Source: Bacillus sp. 103mf
GTDB lineage: Bacteria; Bacillota; Bacilli; Bacillales; Bacillaceae_G
Length of the DNA stretch: 64,000 bases
Direction: 5' to 3'
NCBI RefSeq assembly: GCF_900116295.1
Contig: NZ_FPAF01000003.1
Location: forward strand, 186,001-250,000
The position numbers were made by a program, and so were the translations under genes. A model generated the notes under the pieces. It saw only the letters and a program-made list of their open reading frames with translations, did not search any database and was not told the origin of the DNA. Below, piece after piece: positions 52,836 through 62,447 of the stretch. Every line of letters begins with the position of its first letter. Position 1 is the stretch's first letter.

Positions 52836-53864
52836 ATGATCGAAGTAAAGAATGTTACTAAAAGTTATAAGATTTTAGAGCGAAAACCAGGTCTAACAGG
52901 TGCAATAAAGGCTTTAATAAAACGTAAGTATTATGACAAGCAGGCAGTGCAACCGATTTCTTTTTCTGTTGAAAAAGGGGAAATGGTTGGGTATATCGGA
53001 TTCAATGGTGCTGGAAAGTCAACCACTATTAAGATGTTGTGCGGAATTTTAACTCCGGATACTGGTGAAATTAAGGTGAATGGAATTATTCCATACAAAA
53101 ATAGACAGGAAAATGCTAAAAATATTGGAGCTGTTTTTGGGCAACGCACACAACTTGCTTGGGATATACCGGTGCAAGAGTCTTTTGAACTATTAAAACA
53201 TGTTTATGAAATTCCAGAAACAAAATATCAGGAAATGTTGCATTTATTTGAAGATGTACTGGATCTCGGAACTTTAATGCCATTACCTGTTCGTCAACTA
53301 TCACTCGGACAAAAAATGCGTTGTGAGTTGGCCGCTGCCTTTCTTCATCAACCTTCTGTTGTGTTCCTAGATGAACCTACAATTGGTTTAGATATTGATG
53401 TAAAGGAAAAAATACGTAATTTTATTAAGGAAATGAATAAGAAATTGGATGCAACAGTGGTATTAACTACTCATGATATGCAGGATATAGAAGCGCTTTG
53501 CCAGCGGATTATTATTATTGATAAAGGGTCTATTATTTATGATGGGGACTTACAAGATCTTAAAGATCGTTTTTCTTATAACCGCATTCTATCTTTAGAA
53601 TTAGAAGAGCGCACAAAGTTTGAGATTCCTGTATCATTACAAAATTACATCGTGATACAGAAAAATGAAACAGAAAATGAATCCCACGTAGAGCTAAGTT
53701 TTCACACAAAGACTGTTTCATCGGAATTTGTGCTTTCAGAACTTGCAAGGCACAATAAGATATCAGACTTGACTATTTCAAATCCTAAATTGGAGACGAT
53801 TATTAAAGACCTTTATCAGCATGGAGGTGAGGAATCCCTTGAGGAAATATTGGGAAATGCTTAA
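52836..53864 (+). CDS. ABC transporter ATP-binding protein (ABC-2 exporter, COG4586 type)
   Basis: A 342-aa ATPase. It has an N-terminal insert (LERKPGLTGAIKALIKRKYY) typical of this subfamily, Walker [15 protein letters not shown] near residue 52, the signature LSLGQKMRCELAAAFLHQP near 152, Walker B VVFLDEPTIGLD, and a C-terminal extension of 100 residues. The permease genes follow with overlaps (26 bp, then 4 bp), forming a three-gene exporter. The substrate is unknown. Confidence 0.88.
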   Translation: MIEVKNVTKSYKILERKPGLTGAIKALIKRKYYDKQAVQPISFSVEKGEMVGYIGFNGAGKSTTIKMLCGILTPDTGEIKVNGIIPYKNRQENAKNIGAVFGQRTQLAWDIPVQESFELLKHVYEIPETKYQEMLHLFEDVLDLGTLMPLPVRQLSLGQKMRCELAAAFLHQPSVVFLDEPTIGLDIDVKEKIRNFIKEMNKKLDATVVLTTHDMQDIEALCQRIIIIDKGSIIYDGDLQDLKDRFSYNRILSLELEERTKFEIPVSLQNYIVIQKNETENESHVELSFHTKTVSSEFVLSELARHNKISDLTISNPKLETIIKDLYQHGGEESLEEILGNA

Positions 53865-54627
53865 AATGCAGATAAAACTAGATACCTCATATGCAGCGTG
53901 GTATTGGGCAGGTACGTTTGCGATTATCGTTAAATTATGTACGTTATATTATTTTTGGAATGCTGTTTACGAGAACAAAGAGACTGTTGGCGCCCTTTCA
54001 CTATCTAATATGCTAACGTATATGGTTATTGCTTTGTTATTGGAACAATATGTATCTGGAGTAGGGAACAATTTAGCGAGAATGATTAAACAAGGTGACA
54101 TAGCAATGGAACTTATGAAGCCATATCATTTGTTAGATAAACTTGTAGCGATGGATATAGGACAAAAAATTTCTAACTCTATGCGCACAACGTTTCCTAT
54201 GCTACTGTTTGCTATTTGGTTTGTAGGGATTCAACTACCACAATCATTAGAGTCTTTTCTATTATTTATGGTAAGTGTAGCTTTAGGTATTTTAATTGGA
54301 ACGCAATTAGATCTTATTATTGGTATATTAGCTTTTTGGACTGTTAATATATGGGGACTTCGACTTCTGCGAGAGTCTGTTGTTCAGTTTTGTTCCGGTG
54401 CACTTGTCCCATTATCACTTTATCCACAATGGTTTCAAGAAATTAGTATGTTTTTACCTTTTCAGTCTATGGTCTATATACCTGTTTCTATTTATACAGG
54501 TTCTATATCAGGAACTCAGGCTTATATGGCAATTGCGACACAATTCATCTGGTTAATTTTCATTACAGCACTTGTCAGATTCTTATGGACTTTAGCAATC
54601 CGGAAAATCACAATATTTGGGGGGTGA
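53839..54627 (+). CDS. ABC-2 family permease (COG4587 type)
   Basis: A membrane protein of about 262 aa with six helices (from ASYAAWYWAGTFAIIVKLCT-like residues near 20 onward). I recognise the pattern of the COG4587/COG3694 permease pair (WAGTF, LLEQYV, GDIAMELMKPYHLL). The frame opens at ATG 53821, but GGAGGTGAGG lies between that ATG and TTG 53839, so TTG 53839 is the probable start. It overlaps the ATPase gene by 26 bp. Confidence 0.82.
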   Translation: MRKYWEMLKMQIKLDTSYAAWYWAGTFAIIVKLCTLYYFWNAVYENKETVGALSLSNMLTYMVIALLLEQYVSGVGNNLARMIKQGDIAMELMKPYHLLDKLVAMDIGQKISNSMRTTFPMLLFAIWFVGIQLPQSLESFLLFMVSVALGILIGTQLDLIIGILAFWTVNIWGLRLLRESVVQFCSGALVPLSLYPQWFQEISMFLPFQSMVYIPVSIYTGSISGTQAYMAIATQFIWLIFITALVRFLWTLAIRKITIFGG

Positions 54628-55433
54628 GTGAATTGTTACATACTCTTAAACGATACTCATTCTTATACATTGTCTATTTTAAGCAACACTTAAAAGTTAT
54701 GATGGAGTATAAAGTAGACTTTCTAATCGGAATTTCTTCAGTCTTCATTCAACAATTTGCCTCCATCTTTTTCATAAAGGTGGTATTTGATCATATTGAA
54801 ACTTTAAAGGGATGGAATTTTTATCAAATTCTCTTAATCTACGGTATTGCTTTTGCAGGAAGGGCAATCCATCATATTTTCTTTGATAATTTATGGACGA
54901 TTGGATGGCAATACATTCGGACAGGAAATTTAGATCGTTTGCTTATCCGGCCTATTAACCCGTTGTTCCAAATTATAGCGGAGCGTGTTCAACAAGATGG
55001 ATTAGGACAACTGATAATAGGGGGAATTGTTCTTTATTATTCCATTAGTAATCTAGATATTGCAATTACACTTGGAAATGTACTGATACTCATCATAATG
55101 ATTCTATCAAGCGGTCTTATCTTTGTTGCGTTAAACCTGTTTTTTATTACTTTTTCTTTTTGGATGACAGATAGCCTCCCTGTTGTATCAGCGGTATTCA
55201 GTTTAAGTGATTTTTCACGGTATCCGATTACGATTTATAATAAAGTTATAGCATTTATTTTAACGTTTATTATTCCTTACAGTTTTACATCCTTTTATCC
55301 AGCAGCCTTTTTCTTCGATAAGGGGTATAAATGGGTTTCTTTATGTACACCACTCGTTGCTATCATACTATGTTTCATTGCTTATCGTTTCTGGAAATAT
55401 GGATTAAGTGCATTTACTAGTACAGGAAGCTGA
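54624..55433 (+). CDS. ABC-2 family permease (COG3694 type)
   Basis: A membrane protein of about 269 aa with six helices and the conserved GNLDRLLIRPINPLFQIIAERV segment, matched by GDIAMELMKPYHLLDKLVAM in the preceding permease. The two should form the heterodimeric channel. GTG 54624 overlaps the TGA of the gene before (GTGA). TTG 54633, after GGGGGGTGAG, is an alternative. The operon ends at a hairpin about 55 bp on. Confidence 0.82.
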   Translation: MSELLHTLKRYSFLYIVYFKQHLKVMMEYKVDFLIGISSVFIQQFASIFFIKVVFDHIETLKGWNFYQILLIYGIAFAGRAIHHIFFDNLWTIGWQYIRTGNLDRLLIRPINPLFQIIAERVQQDGLGQLIIGGIVLYYSISNLDIAITLGNVLILIIMILSSGLIFVALNLFFITFSFWMTDSLPVVSAVFSLSDFSRYPITIYNKVIAFILTFIIPYSFTSFYPAAFFFDKGYKWVSLCTPLVAIILCFIAYRFWKYGLSAFTSTGS

Positions 55434-55487
55434 TCTGAAGAATGGTATAGTAGTACAAAAAGATACTCTGTGATATTTTATGAAATG

Positions 55488-55545
55488 GAGAGACCAGCTG
55501 AAAATGCTTTCTTTCGATAGAATGCATTTCTACTGATCTCTTTTT
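55488..55545 (+). terminator. Terminator of the ABC-2 operon
   Basis: GGAGAGACCAG pairs with CTGATCTCT, and AAAATGC with GCATTT further in, followed by TTTTT. Confidence 0.75.
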
Positions 55546-55696
55546 CGTTATATTATTAATCTATTAGCATTTTTTAGGATCTTGTTTAACAGAGTAGACA
55601 TTAAAAACTATATCATAATACACGACTTACTATTAATTCAAAGCAGGATGTTTTAATAAAATGTAGCCAAATGTTGTAGTAACATATCTAATTCCC

Positions 55697-55726
55697 AATC
55701 CAAATCTACAAATGATTTGGATTTTT
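55697..55726 (+). terminator. Isolated hairpin with T run
   Basis: AATCCAAATC and GATTTGGATT pair around TACAAAT, followed by TTTTCG. No gene on the plus strand precedes it; the rest of 55546-55819 shows nothing clear. Confidence 0.6.
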
Positions 55727-55819
55727 CGCTATTAACCACCCCGATAAAGTTGGTATCAGCAAATTTCATACAAAGTTGCATTTACATCCTCACTTATAAT
55801 CTGAAAATAAAGCTTGAAA

Positions 55820-56275
55820 TCACGCGAATTTATCTATTTTCCAATTAATCATTGTTTCTGTAGTATCTATTTTTTTCATGTTTAGTTTTTCTAATACACG
55901 AATAGAACCATGATTGTCATGTAGTGTTTCAGCTATTATTCTATCAACTTTTGATGTTTCAAAAGCCCATTGAATTAAGGCTCCTACAGATTCTGTTGCA
56001 TAACCATTATTCCAATAATTTTCAAGGAAACCATACCCAACTTCTACTTCTTTATTCTTATCTGGTTTTCCCTTAAAACCTATGTCACCGATGACAACAC
56101 CATCTGGTTTTCGAATAACAAGCCAAGTACCCCAATATAATAGAGAGGAATCTTCTTTTAACTTCCTCAAATAATTTGAGATTTGCGGCCCGTTATCGTA
56201 TTTCTGATTTATAGCAATCTCAACTGTTTCTTCCGTACACGGTATAATGCTTAGTCTTTTCGTTTCTAATTTCAT
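55820..56275 (-). CDS. GNAT family N-acetyltransferase (RimJ/RimL-like)
   Basis: A 151-aa acetyltransferase. It begins MKLETKRLSIIPCTEETVEI. The fold's conserved parts follow: GVVIGDIGFKGKPDKNKEVE near residue 60, VGYGFLENYWNNGYATE (acetyl-CoA loop) near 78, and HGSIRVLEKLNMKKI near 121. The target is unknown; relatives modify ribosomal proteins or small amines. The start has GGAGGAATAATC before it on the minus strand. It is a single gene. Confidence 0.85.
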   Translation of the reverse strand: MKLETKRLSIIPCTEETVEIAINQKYDNGPQISNYLRKLKEDSSLLYWGTWLVIRKPDGVVIGDIGFKGKPDKNKEVEVGYGFLENYWNNGYATESVGALIQWAFETSKVDRIIAETLHDNHGSIRVLEKLNMKKIDTTETMINWKIDKFA

Positions 56276-56390
56276 GATTATTCCTCCTCGTTATGAAATG
56301 CAATCACCTCAATGAAAATAGATGTACAAAACATAAAATCCGCCCCTTTAACAGTTAATATTTCTCATTATATCATTTTTGGACTTTTCT

Positions 56391-56505
56391 GATTCTATTG
56401 AATATATAAATTTCAAAAAACTACCCCCACAAAATGTTTGATTGGACCGAATATTATACTAGGGAAAAGAAAGAATCATGTTAGTGCATGACATATCGTA
56501 TTCAT
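56391..56505 (+). promoter_or_regulatory. Conserved upstream block before the trifunctional polysaccharide gene
   Basis: GATTCTATTGAA, then TTTCAAAAAACTACCCCCAC with AAAA, then CGAATATTATA and AGGGAA. The same order of blocks occurs at 45334-45445. The GAATATTATACT part could hold a -10 element, so this is probably the promoter/operator of the large gene. Confidence 0.5.
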
Positions 56506-56571
56506 CCTTAGTTCAGGTAAGTAGTATCTATAGTTATTCAATAAGGAAATAAAAGGAGTATATAAAAAATA

Positions 56572-59500
56572 ATGGAAAAAACAACGCAGCAAGAGAAACA
56601 ACAATCTAAAGTTATTTTTTATGATGCTAAAGGAAGAAGGAAAATATTTTTTAATTGGTTTCTATGTCTTACGATAATTATTATGATTATTGTTTTTTAC
56701 TTTTTCTTTCGAAGTATTTTATCAGATGTGAATTTTCCGTATACGGAATCTTTTATAACGCAAGATAAAAAAATTGTACCTATTAATGAAAAACTTAACG
56801 ATCAGCAGTTACAGAAAGAATTAAAAAATGGAGGATATGAGTACTCTAATCCTAAAACGGATAACAATAAAAATTCTCAACATTCGGAAGTTAATGATAA
56901 GCAGCCTAAAGAAGTTTACGGTTTTTATGTAAACTGGGATAAAAATAGTACGACTTCTTTAAAGGATAATATTCGTTCATTAACTATGTTAATACCAGAG
57001 TGGTATCGTTTAAATGAAGATTTAACAATTAGTAGTGAGATTAAACCTGACATTGTAAAGTTAGCGAAAGAAAATCATGTAAAAATTATGCCTTTAATTA
57101 ATAACTTTACTCAAAAAGGTTCTGGCGCGGATAGTGCATTAATTCATAAATTACTGCGTGCACCGGCTAATGTACAGACAAAGTTTATTAATGATTTAGT
57201 AAAACAGATTGAAACCAATCAATTTGCAGGTATTAATATCGACTTTGAGTCAATACCTGAAGAAGATCGAAATGAATTAACAAGATTTATGAAAGAACTT
57301 ACTACTGTGTTTCATCAACATCATTTGCTTGTGACACAAGATGTTCCGGCTGCTGATAATACTTTTGATTACGGAGCTTTAGCAAAAGAAATAGATCGTA
57401 TGATTGTGATGATGTATGATGAACATCATCAAACTGGAAGTTCAGGTCCAATTGCTTCAAATAAATGGTTTGAGAATATGCTTAATCATTTAGATATTCC
57501 TTCAGAAAAACTAATAGTTGCTTTCGGGAACTATGGGTATGATTGGGAAAGGAATAGTAAGAAACCGGCTAAGCCCTTAACTTTTTCAGACATTATGAAG
57601 ATGACACATGATTCCAATGCAAAAATTCAATGGGATAAGATAAGTGGAAATCCTTATTTTCGATATAGAGAAGGTACACAGGATCATATTGTTTGGTTTT
57701 TAGATGGTATGACTCTTTACAATCAAATGAAAATAGCATTGAAAAATGATGTAAAAGGATTTGCATTCTGGAGATTGGGAGCAGAGGATCCGACTGTATG
57801 GAAATCATTAAGAAATCCTATCGAAATACAAAAGGATCCTAGTCCATTACGTAAAATTGATAGTATAAATCAAGTAAGTTATTCTGGGAAAGGTGAAATC
57901 TTAAAAGTTACGCATGAAGGTCAAAAAGGACTTAGAGATTTTAAAGTAGGAAAAGATAATTATCTTACAGATGAAGTGTATCAATCACTTCCATCGTCAT
58001 ATCAAGTGCAACGTTATGGACAACCAAAAGGAAAACAAGTAGTACTAACATTTGATGATGGACCTGATCCTAAATATACGCCGGAAATCTTAGATATATT
58101 AAATAAGTATAAGGTAAAAGCTGATTTCTTTGTAGTTGGTGAAAATGCGCAATTAAATACTAGTATTCTTAAAAGAATATACGATGAAGGGCATGAAATA
58201 GGTAATCATACTTTTACACATCCTAACATAGCGGATACTTCTTCAATGCGAACAAAAATGGAGTTAAATGCCGCTCAACGGCTTATTCAAGAAACAACAG
58301 GCCACTCAACGATTTTATTTAGACCGCCATATGAAGCGGATGCTGAGCCATATTTACCAAATGAGATAATACCTATTTTGCGTGCTCAAAATATGAACTA
58401 TACAATGGTTGGGGAAAAGGTTGATCCTGAAGACTGGACTAAACCATCAACAAATGAATTGGTAAAACGTGTTCTTAAATCTGTTTATAGTGGTGAAGGG
58501 CATATTATTCTCCTTCATGATGCGGGCGGAGATCGTACTCATACAGTAGAAGCACTACCGATTATTATTGAAGACTTAAAAAAACATGGATATAGTTTTG
58601 TGACAGTTTCAGATTTAATGGGTAAAAAACGAGATGATGTTATGCCCTCCATTTCTTCTGAGGACAAGCCCTACCTATTTTATGATCGAGTTGTTTTTTC
58701 AGGAGCAGGATATGTGAATCACATATTCACAACTATTTTTTATATTGCTATTGGATTAGGTATTTTTCGGTTCCTATTTTTAATTTATTTTGCATTTAGA
58801 CAAAAAAAGAAAGCTACATCCTATTTATCTACTAATTCTGCTTATCAACCTTTTGTTAGTGTTGTGATAGCAGCATATAATGAAGAAAAAGTTATTACTA
58901 AGACGATTCGTTCTATTTTGGATAGTGATTATCGGGATTTTGAAATTATTATTGTGGATGACGGGTCAAAAGATGGTACATCAAACGCAATTCAGGAAGC
59001 ATTTCATGAGCATCCTAAAGTGTATGTAATCCAAAAAGAAAACGGTGGTAAAGCATCCGCAATGAATGTAGGATTCCAAAAATCGCGAGGAGAAATAGTT
59101 ATTTCATTAGATGCCGATACCGTTATTGCTCAAGATGCTATTTCTTTAATGGTTAGACATTTCGAAGATGATAGCGTAGCTGCAGTTTCTGGTAACGTTA
59201 AAGTAGGAAATAGACGAAATTTGTTGACTACATGGCAACATGTTGAATACATTACAGGCTTTAATTTAGAGCGAAGGGCTTTTGATGAGTTAAATTGTAT
59301 TACTGTCGTTCCCGGCGCTATCGGAGCATGGCATAAAAAACGTGTGGAAAAAGCGGGATACTTAAGTGAAGATACACTTGCGGAAGATACAGATCTTACT
59401 CTAACATTTTTACGTCAAGGATATCGAATTGTGTATGAAGAAAAAGCATATGCTTATACGGAGTCGCCCGAAGATGTAAAAAGTCTTGTTAAACAGCGAT

Positions 59501-59937
59501 ATCGTTGGTCGTATGGAACGCTTCAGTGTCTATGGAAGCACCGAAAAGCTTTATTTAATGTAAAACATAAAACATTAGGATTTATTGCACTGCCAAATAT
59601 GTGGTTATTCCAATTTATTCTGCAATCGATTTCTCCATTAGCAGATGTATTAATGATTATGGGCATATTTAGTAGTCATCCTTTGAAAGTTCTAGGGTTT
59701 TACCTTTTATTCTTTGCAATTGACCTTCTAGCTTCACTCTTTGCCTTTCGATTAGAAAAGGAAAATCCTAAACCGTTAGTCTGGTTAATTTTACAACGCT
59801 TTATTTATCGCCAATTTATGACTTATGTTGTAATCAAATCTATATTTTCTTCTATTCGAGGAATAGCGGTAGGTTGGAATAAACTGAAGCGTATGGGAAG
59901 TGTCGAGGAATCCTCTTGTCACAATAAAGCATCATAA
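56572..59937 (+). CDS. GH18-polysaccharide deacetylase-glycosyltransferase 2 fusion protein
   Basis: An 1121-aa membrane protein with three enzymes in one chain. After a membrane helix (about 28-47), a GH18-like domain (115-435) has FAGINIDFESIP with the catalytic D-x-E. A NodB deacetylase domain (about 490-690) follows with TFDDGPDP, HTFTHPN and FRPPYE. A helix (about 720-745) crosses back to the cytoplasm. A processive family 2 glycosyltransferase (760-1000) has VDDGSKDG, LDADT, EDTDL and QRYRW, then several helices. This layout joins synthesis, export and modification of a GlcNAc-like polymer, as PgaB/PgaC do separately. The polymer is unknown. Confidence 0.88.
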   Translation: MEKTTQQEKQQSKVIFYDAKGRRKIFFNWFLCLTIIIMIIVFYFFFRSILSDVNFPYTESFITQDKKIVPINEKLNDQQLQKELKNGGYEYSNPKTDNNKNSQHSEVNDKQPKEVYGFYVNWDKNSTTSLKDNIRSLTMLIPEWYRLNEDLTISSEIKPDIVKLAKENHVKIMPLINNFTQKGSGADSALIHKLLRAPANVQTKFINDLVKQIETNQFAGINIDFESIPEEDRNELTRFMKELTTVFHQHHLLVTQDVPAADNTFDYGALAKEIDRMIVMMYDEHHQTGSSGPIASNKWFENMLNHLDIPSEKLIVAFGNYGYDWERNSKKPAKPLTFSDIMKMTHDSNAKIQWDKISGNPYFRYREGTQDHIVWFLDGMTLYNQMKIALKNDVKGFAFWRLGAEDPTVWKSLRNPIEIQKDPSPLRKIDSINQVSYSGKGEILKVTHEGQKGLRDFKVGKDNYLTDEVYQSLPSSYQVQRYGQPKGKQVVLTFDDGPDPKYTPEILDILNKYKVKADFFVVGENAQLNTSILKRIYDEGHEIGNHTFTHPNIADTSSMRTKMELNAAQRLIQETTGHSTILFRPPYEADAEPYLPNEIIPILRAQNMNYTMVGEKVDPEDWTKPSTNELVKRVLKSVYSGEGHIILLHDAGGDRTHTVEALPIIIEDLKKHGYSFVTVSDLMGKKRDDVMPSISSEDKPYLFYDRVVFSGAGYVNHIFTTIFYIAIGLGIFRFLFLIYFAFRQKKKATSYLSTNSAYQPFVSVVIAAYNEEKVITKTIRSILDSDYRDFEIIIVDDGSKDGTSNAIQEAFHEHPKVYVIQKENGGKASAMNVGFQKSRGEIVISLDADTVIAQDAISLMVRHFEDDSVAAVSGNVKVGNRRNLLTTWQHVEYITGFNLERRAFDELNCITVVPGAIGAWHKKRVEKAGYLSEDTLAEDTDLTLTFLRQGYRIVYEEKAYAYTESPEDVKSLVKQRYRWSYGTLQCLWKHRKALFNVKHKTLGFIALPNMWLFQFILQSISPLADVLMIMGIFSSHPLKVLGFYLLFFAIDLLASLFAFRLEKENPKPLVWLILQRFIYRQFMTYVVIKSIFSSIRGIAVGWNKLKRMGSVEESSCHNKAS

Positions 59938-59965
59938 GAGAGCAGAAAATCTGCTCTCTTTTTGT
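59938..59965 (+). terminator. Terminator after the fusion gene
   Basis: GAGAGCAGA and TCTGCTCTC pair around AAA, followed by TTTTT. It begins right after the stop codon. In the 250 bp beyond I see only a broken frame (59970-60155). Confidence 0.92.
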
Positions 59966-60221
59966 CGTTAGTTGTGTTCCAGTTTATCGTATCGGGGAAA
60001 GTCCTTGATATCATGAGTATGGTAATCGCCAGCACCTACATAGATGCTTCGAAAAGGGGGGGAGATTTGATATTGCTAGAAACGGATTAAAGAAAACTCG
60101 AGTATTATCTAAACTCATTTTCATTTTGATGTTTCATAAAAAGTAAATGCTTCTATTTGCAAAAATATATATGTGTAATTTAGAATTTAATAGAATTTGA
60201 ATATTTTAGGAGGGAATATAC

Positions 60222-60800
60222 ATGCTATATGAAATAGACAATGCAGCATTAATTATTATTGATGTCCAGAAAGCGTTTGATCATGAAAAATGGGGGGAAC
60301 GAAATAACTTAGAAGCAGAAAAAAATATTGAAAGTTTATTAAAAATATGGAGAAAAAAGAAATATCCAGTTATTCATATTCAACATCTATCAGATAATAT
60401 TCATTCTATTATGCACCCTAGTAATGAGAGCTCTAAATTTAAAGATATGGTAAAACCAATTGAGGGTGAAGTCATTATTCAAAAGAAGGTAAATAGTGCA
60501 TTTATAGGGACAAACTTGGAAGAATATTTACGTTCAAATGGTATTGAAAAGGTTGTTATAGTTGGATTAACTACGCCTCATTGCGTTTCAACTACTACTA
60601 GAATGAGCGGTAATTTAGGATTTGATACATATCTTATTTCAGATGCTACAGCTGCATTTGGAATGAAAGGGCCAAATGATATTTACTATAGTGCAGAAGA
60701 AATTCATGCTATTTCACTGGCTACCTTGCATGAGGAATTTGCTACTATTCTTACAACGAAAGAAATGATGGGAATGATGGAAATAGGGATCTTAAAATAA
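60222..60800 (+). CDS. Cysteine hydrolase (isochorismatase family)
   Basis: A 192-aa soluble hydrolase. The catalytic triad of the family is visible: Asp14 in IIIDVQKAF, Lys88/89 in QKKVNSAF and Cys121 in LTTPHCVSTTTRM, with the cis-peptide GLTTPHC. Members cleave isochorismate, nicotinamide or carbamoyl compounds; the substrate here is open. The start follows TTAGGAGGGAATATAC. Its TAA stop lies inside the ATAAA end of a short bcr1-like repeat, so the insertion left the protein intact. Confidence 0.88.
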   Translation: MLYEIDNAALIIIDVQKAFDHEKWGERNNLEAEKNIESLLKIWRKKKYPVIHIQHLSDNIHSIMHPSNESSKFKDMVKPIEGEVIIQKKVNSAFIGTNLEEYLRSNGIEKVVIVGLTTPHCVSTTTRMSGNLGFDTYLISDATAAFGMKGPNDIYYSAEEIHAISLATLHEEFATILTTKEMMGMMEIGILK

Positions 60801-60850
60801 AGTGAAACTTCCATCAGTGGGGGTCTTACTGCCCGTTAATGCGGGATAAA
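60797..60850 (-). repeat. bcr1-like repeat, copy E (54-bp short form)
   Basis: ATAAAGTGAAACTTCCATCA with GTGGGGG joined to TCTTACTGCCC and ending GCGGGATAAA. It has the same internal joint as copy D at 40504-40558. Confidence 0.85.
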
Positions 60851-60939
60851 TTCTTGTAGAGATAGCATCACGTTATTATTGAATGATGTGTAGTATGTGC
60901 AAAGAATTTATGTGCTATAAAACAAAAGAGATTAGATTT

Positions 60940-60979
60940 AGAACACATATTATACATGTTTAATATGTGTTCTTTTTCT
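60940..60979 (+). terminator. Intrinsic terminator downstream of the hydrolase gene
   Basis: AGAACACATATTA and TAATATGTGTTCT form a perfect thirteen-pair stem around TACATGTT, followed by TTTTCTTT. The rest of 60980-61123 shows nothing. Confidence 0.9.
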
Positions 60980-61123
60980 TTATTTTCAACAACTACATTT
61001 TTTCTTTCTACTATGTTAAATAATACAGTTTATATTTGAATAGAACGAATGAATATTCTTTAGGTAAATAAAGTTATGATGGAAACTGAGGCATACTTCA
61101 CTGCTGCATTAGCAATTATTATC

Positions 61124-62371
61124 TTAGAGCCCATCAGTGAATTGAATACGTAATTGTTTGTTACGATATTCGGTAATGGTTAACCATATTCCACTCAAAG
61201 CAATGAGAAGAGCTAGGATACTAAACGGAGCAGCATAACTATGTAGATAGTCAACAAGTATACCAAACAATGCAGGTGCAAGTACAATAGCAAATTGATT
61301 TAATGTTAAAGCAAAACTTACAGTTAAACCAATAAATTGCGGATCTGATCTTTCTGATACTAAAACGATAAATAAACTAAACCACCCGATAGCAAAGAAA
61401 CCAAGAAAGAAGCATAAGATTACAAGTAACCAAAAAGTTATATAAGGCATGACAAAGCTCATACAAAGGAGCAATAAGATAGTGATACCGATAGTTATTT
61501 GTAGTGGAATGACACGATTTCCTTTAAATATGTTATCACTAGTCCATGCTAAAAGGATTCTCCCAATCATTCCGCCCAGCAATACTACACTTAATAATGT
61601 TCCAGCATGATGAAGATTTGTATGAACTTCATTTGTAAGATAACTCATTAGGTGGGAAACGAGCACCATTTGTAATGACATCATTGTTATTCCAATTAAA
61701 AAGATAGGGTAGAGAGAATCGTTTCTTCGTATCTGCTTTAACTTTGTCAGGAAGGAAGCCGTTTCTATTTTTTGAATGGTGGAACGCTCCTCACGATAAA
61801 ATAGGATGAACAATAGGCCCCCACTAATAGTTACAATTGCTTGCACAAGGATTACAGAAGGGAGTCCATATTTATAAAAAAAGAAAGGAAGCGTACTAGA
61901 AGCTAAAGCGCCTCCAATTGGAATCCCAGTTTGACGAATGCCCATGGCAAGTCCTCTACGCTGAGGAGGAAACCACTTTACAATCGCTTTACTACCCCCA
62001 GGTTGTGCCGTTCCATACCAAATTCCTACAAATAGTAAAATAACTACTAGATATGTATAATTGGTGACTGGATAGGCAAGCAACATACTCGCTCCAAGAA
62101 AGACAGAACCTACACCTACAATCCATCTTTCGCCATATCGGTCCATTAAGTTTCCGAATGGCAGCATCGAGAAGATCGGTCCAATATTTACAGCTGATAC
62201 AAGTAACCCTGTTTGAAACTGAGATAGGTGATGTACTTGCTGCCATAAAGAAGCTAAAGGACCAATTCCGTACGTAACAAACGTAGCAAATGTTTGTGAA
62301 ATAGTTGCAATCAATAAGATAACCCACCTGTAAGAGCTAGTGGAATCATTTCTTGTTTTTTGTTTCTGCAT
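61124..62371 (-). CDS. MFS transporter (NarK/CynX-like)
   Basis: A 415-aa major facilitator with twelve helices. GNLMDRYGERWIVGVG near residue 73 is the motif A region. The stretch WFPPQRRGLAMGIRQTGIPIGGALA near 135 is typical of organic-anion and nitrate-type MFS carriers. It is divergent from a LysR gene 111 bp away, the usual pattern for a transporter controlled by its neighbour. The start has GAGGAGGTAATGATAA before it on the minus strand. Confidence 0.87.
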   Translation of the reverse strand: MQKQKTRNDSTSSYRWVILLIATISQTFATFVTYGIGPLASLWQQVHHLSQFQTGLLVSAVNIGPIFSMLPFGNLMDRYGERWIVGVGSVFLGASMLLAYPVTNYTYLVVILLFVGIWYGTAQPGGSKAIVKWFPPQRRGLAMGIRQTGIPIGGALASSTLPFFFYKYGLPSVILVQAIVTISGGLLFILFYREERSTIQKIETASFLTKLKQIRRNDSLYPIFLIGITMMSLQMVLVSHLMSYLTNEVHTNLHHAGTLLSVVLLGGMIGRILLAWTSDNIFKGNRVIPLQITIGITILLLLCMSFVMPYITFWLLVILCFFLGFFAIGWFSLFIVLVSERSDPQFIGLTVSFALTLNQFAIVLAPALFGILVDYLHSYAAPFSILALLIALSGIWLTITEYRNKQLRIQFTDGL

Positions 62372-62447
62372 TTTATCATTACCTCCTCTTCGCTCTTATT
62401 GTATGAATATAGAGGTATCATGTAAAATAAATAATAAAGATAAAAAG

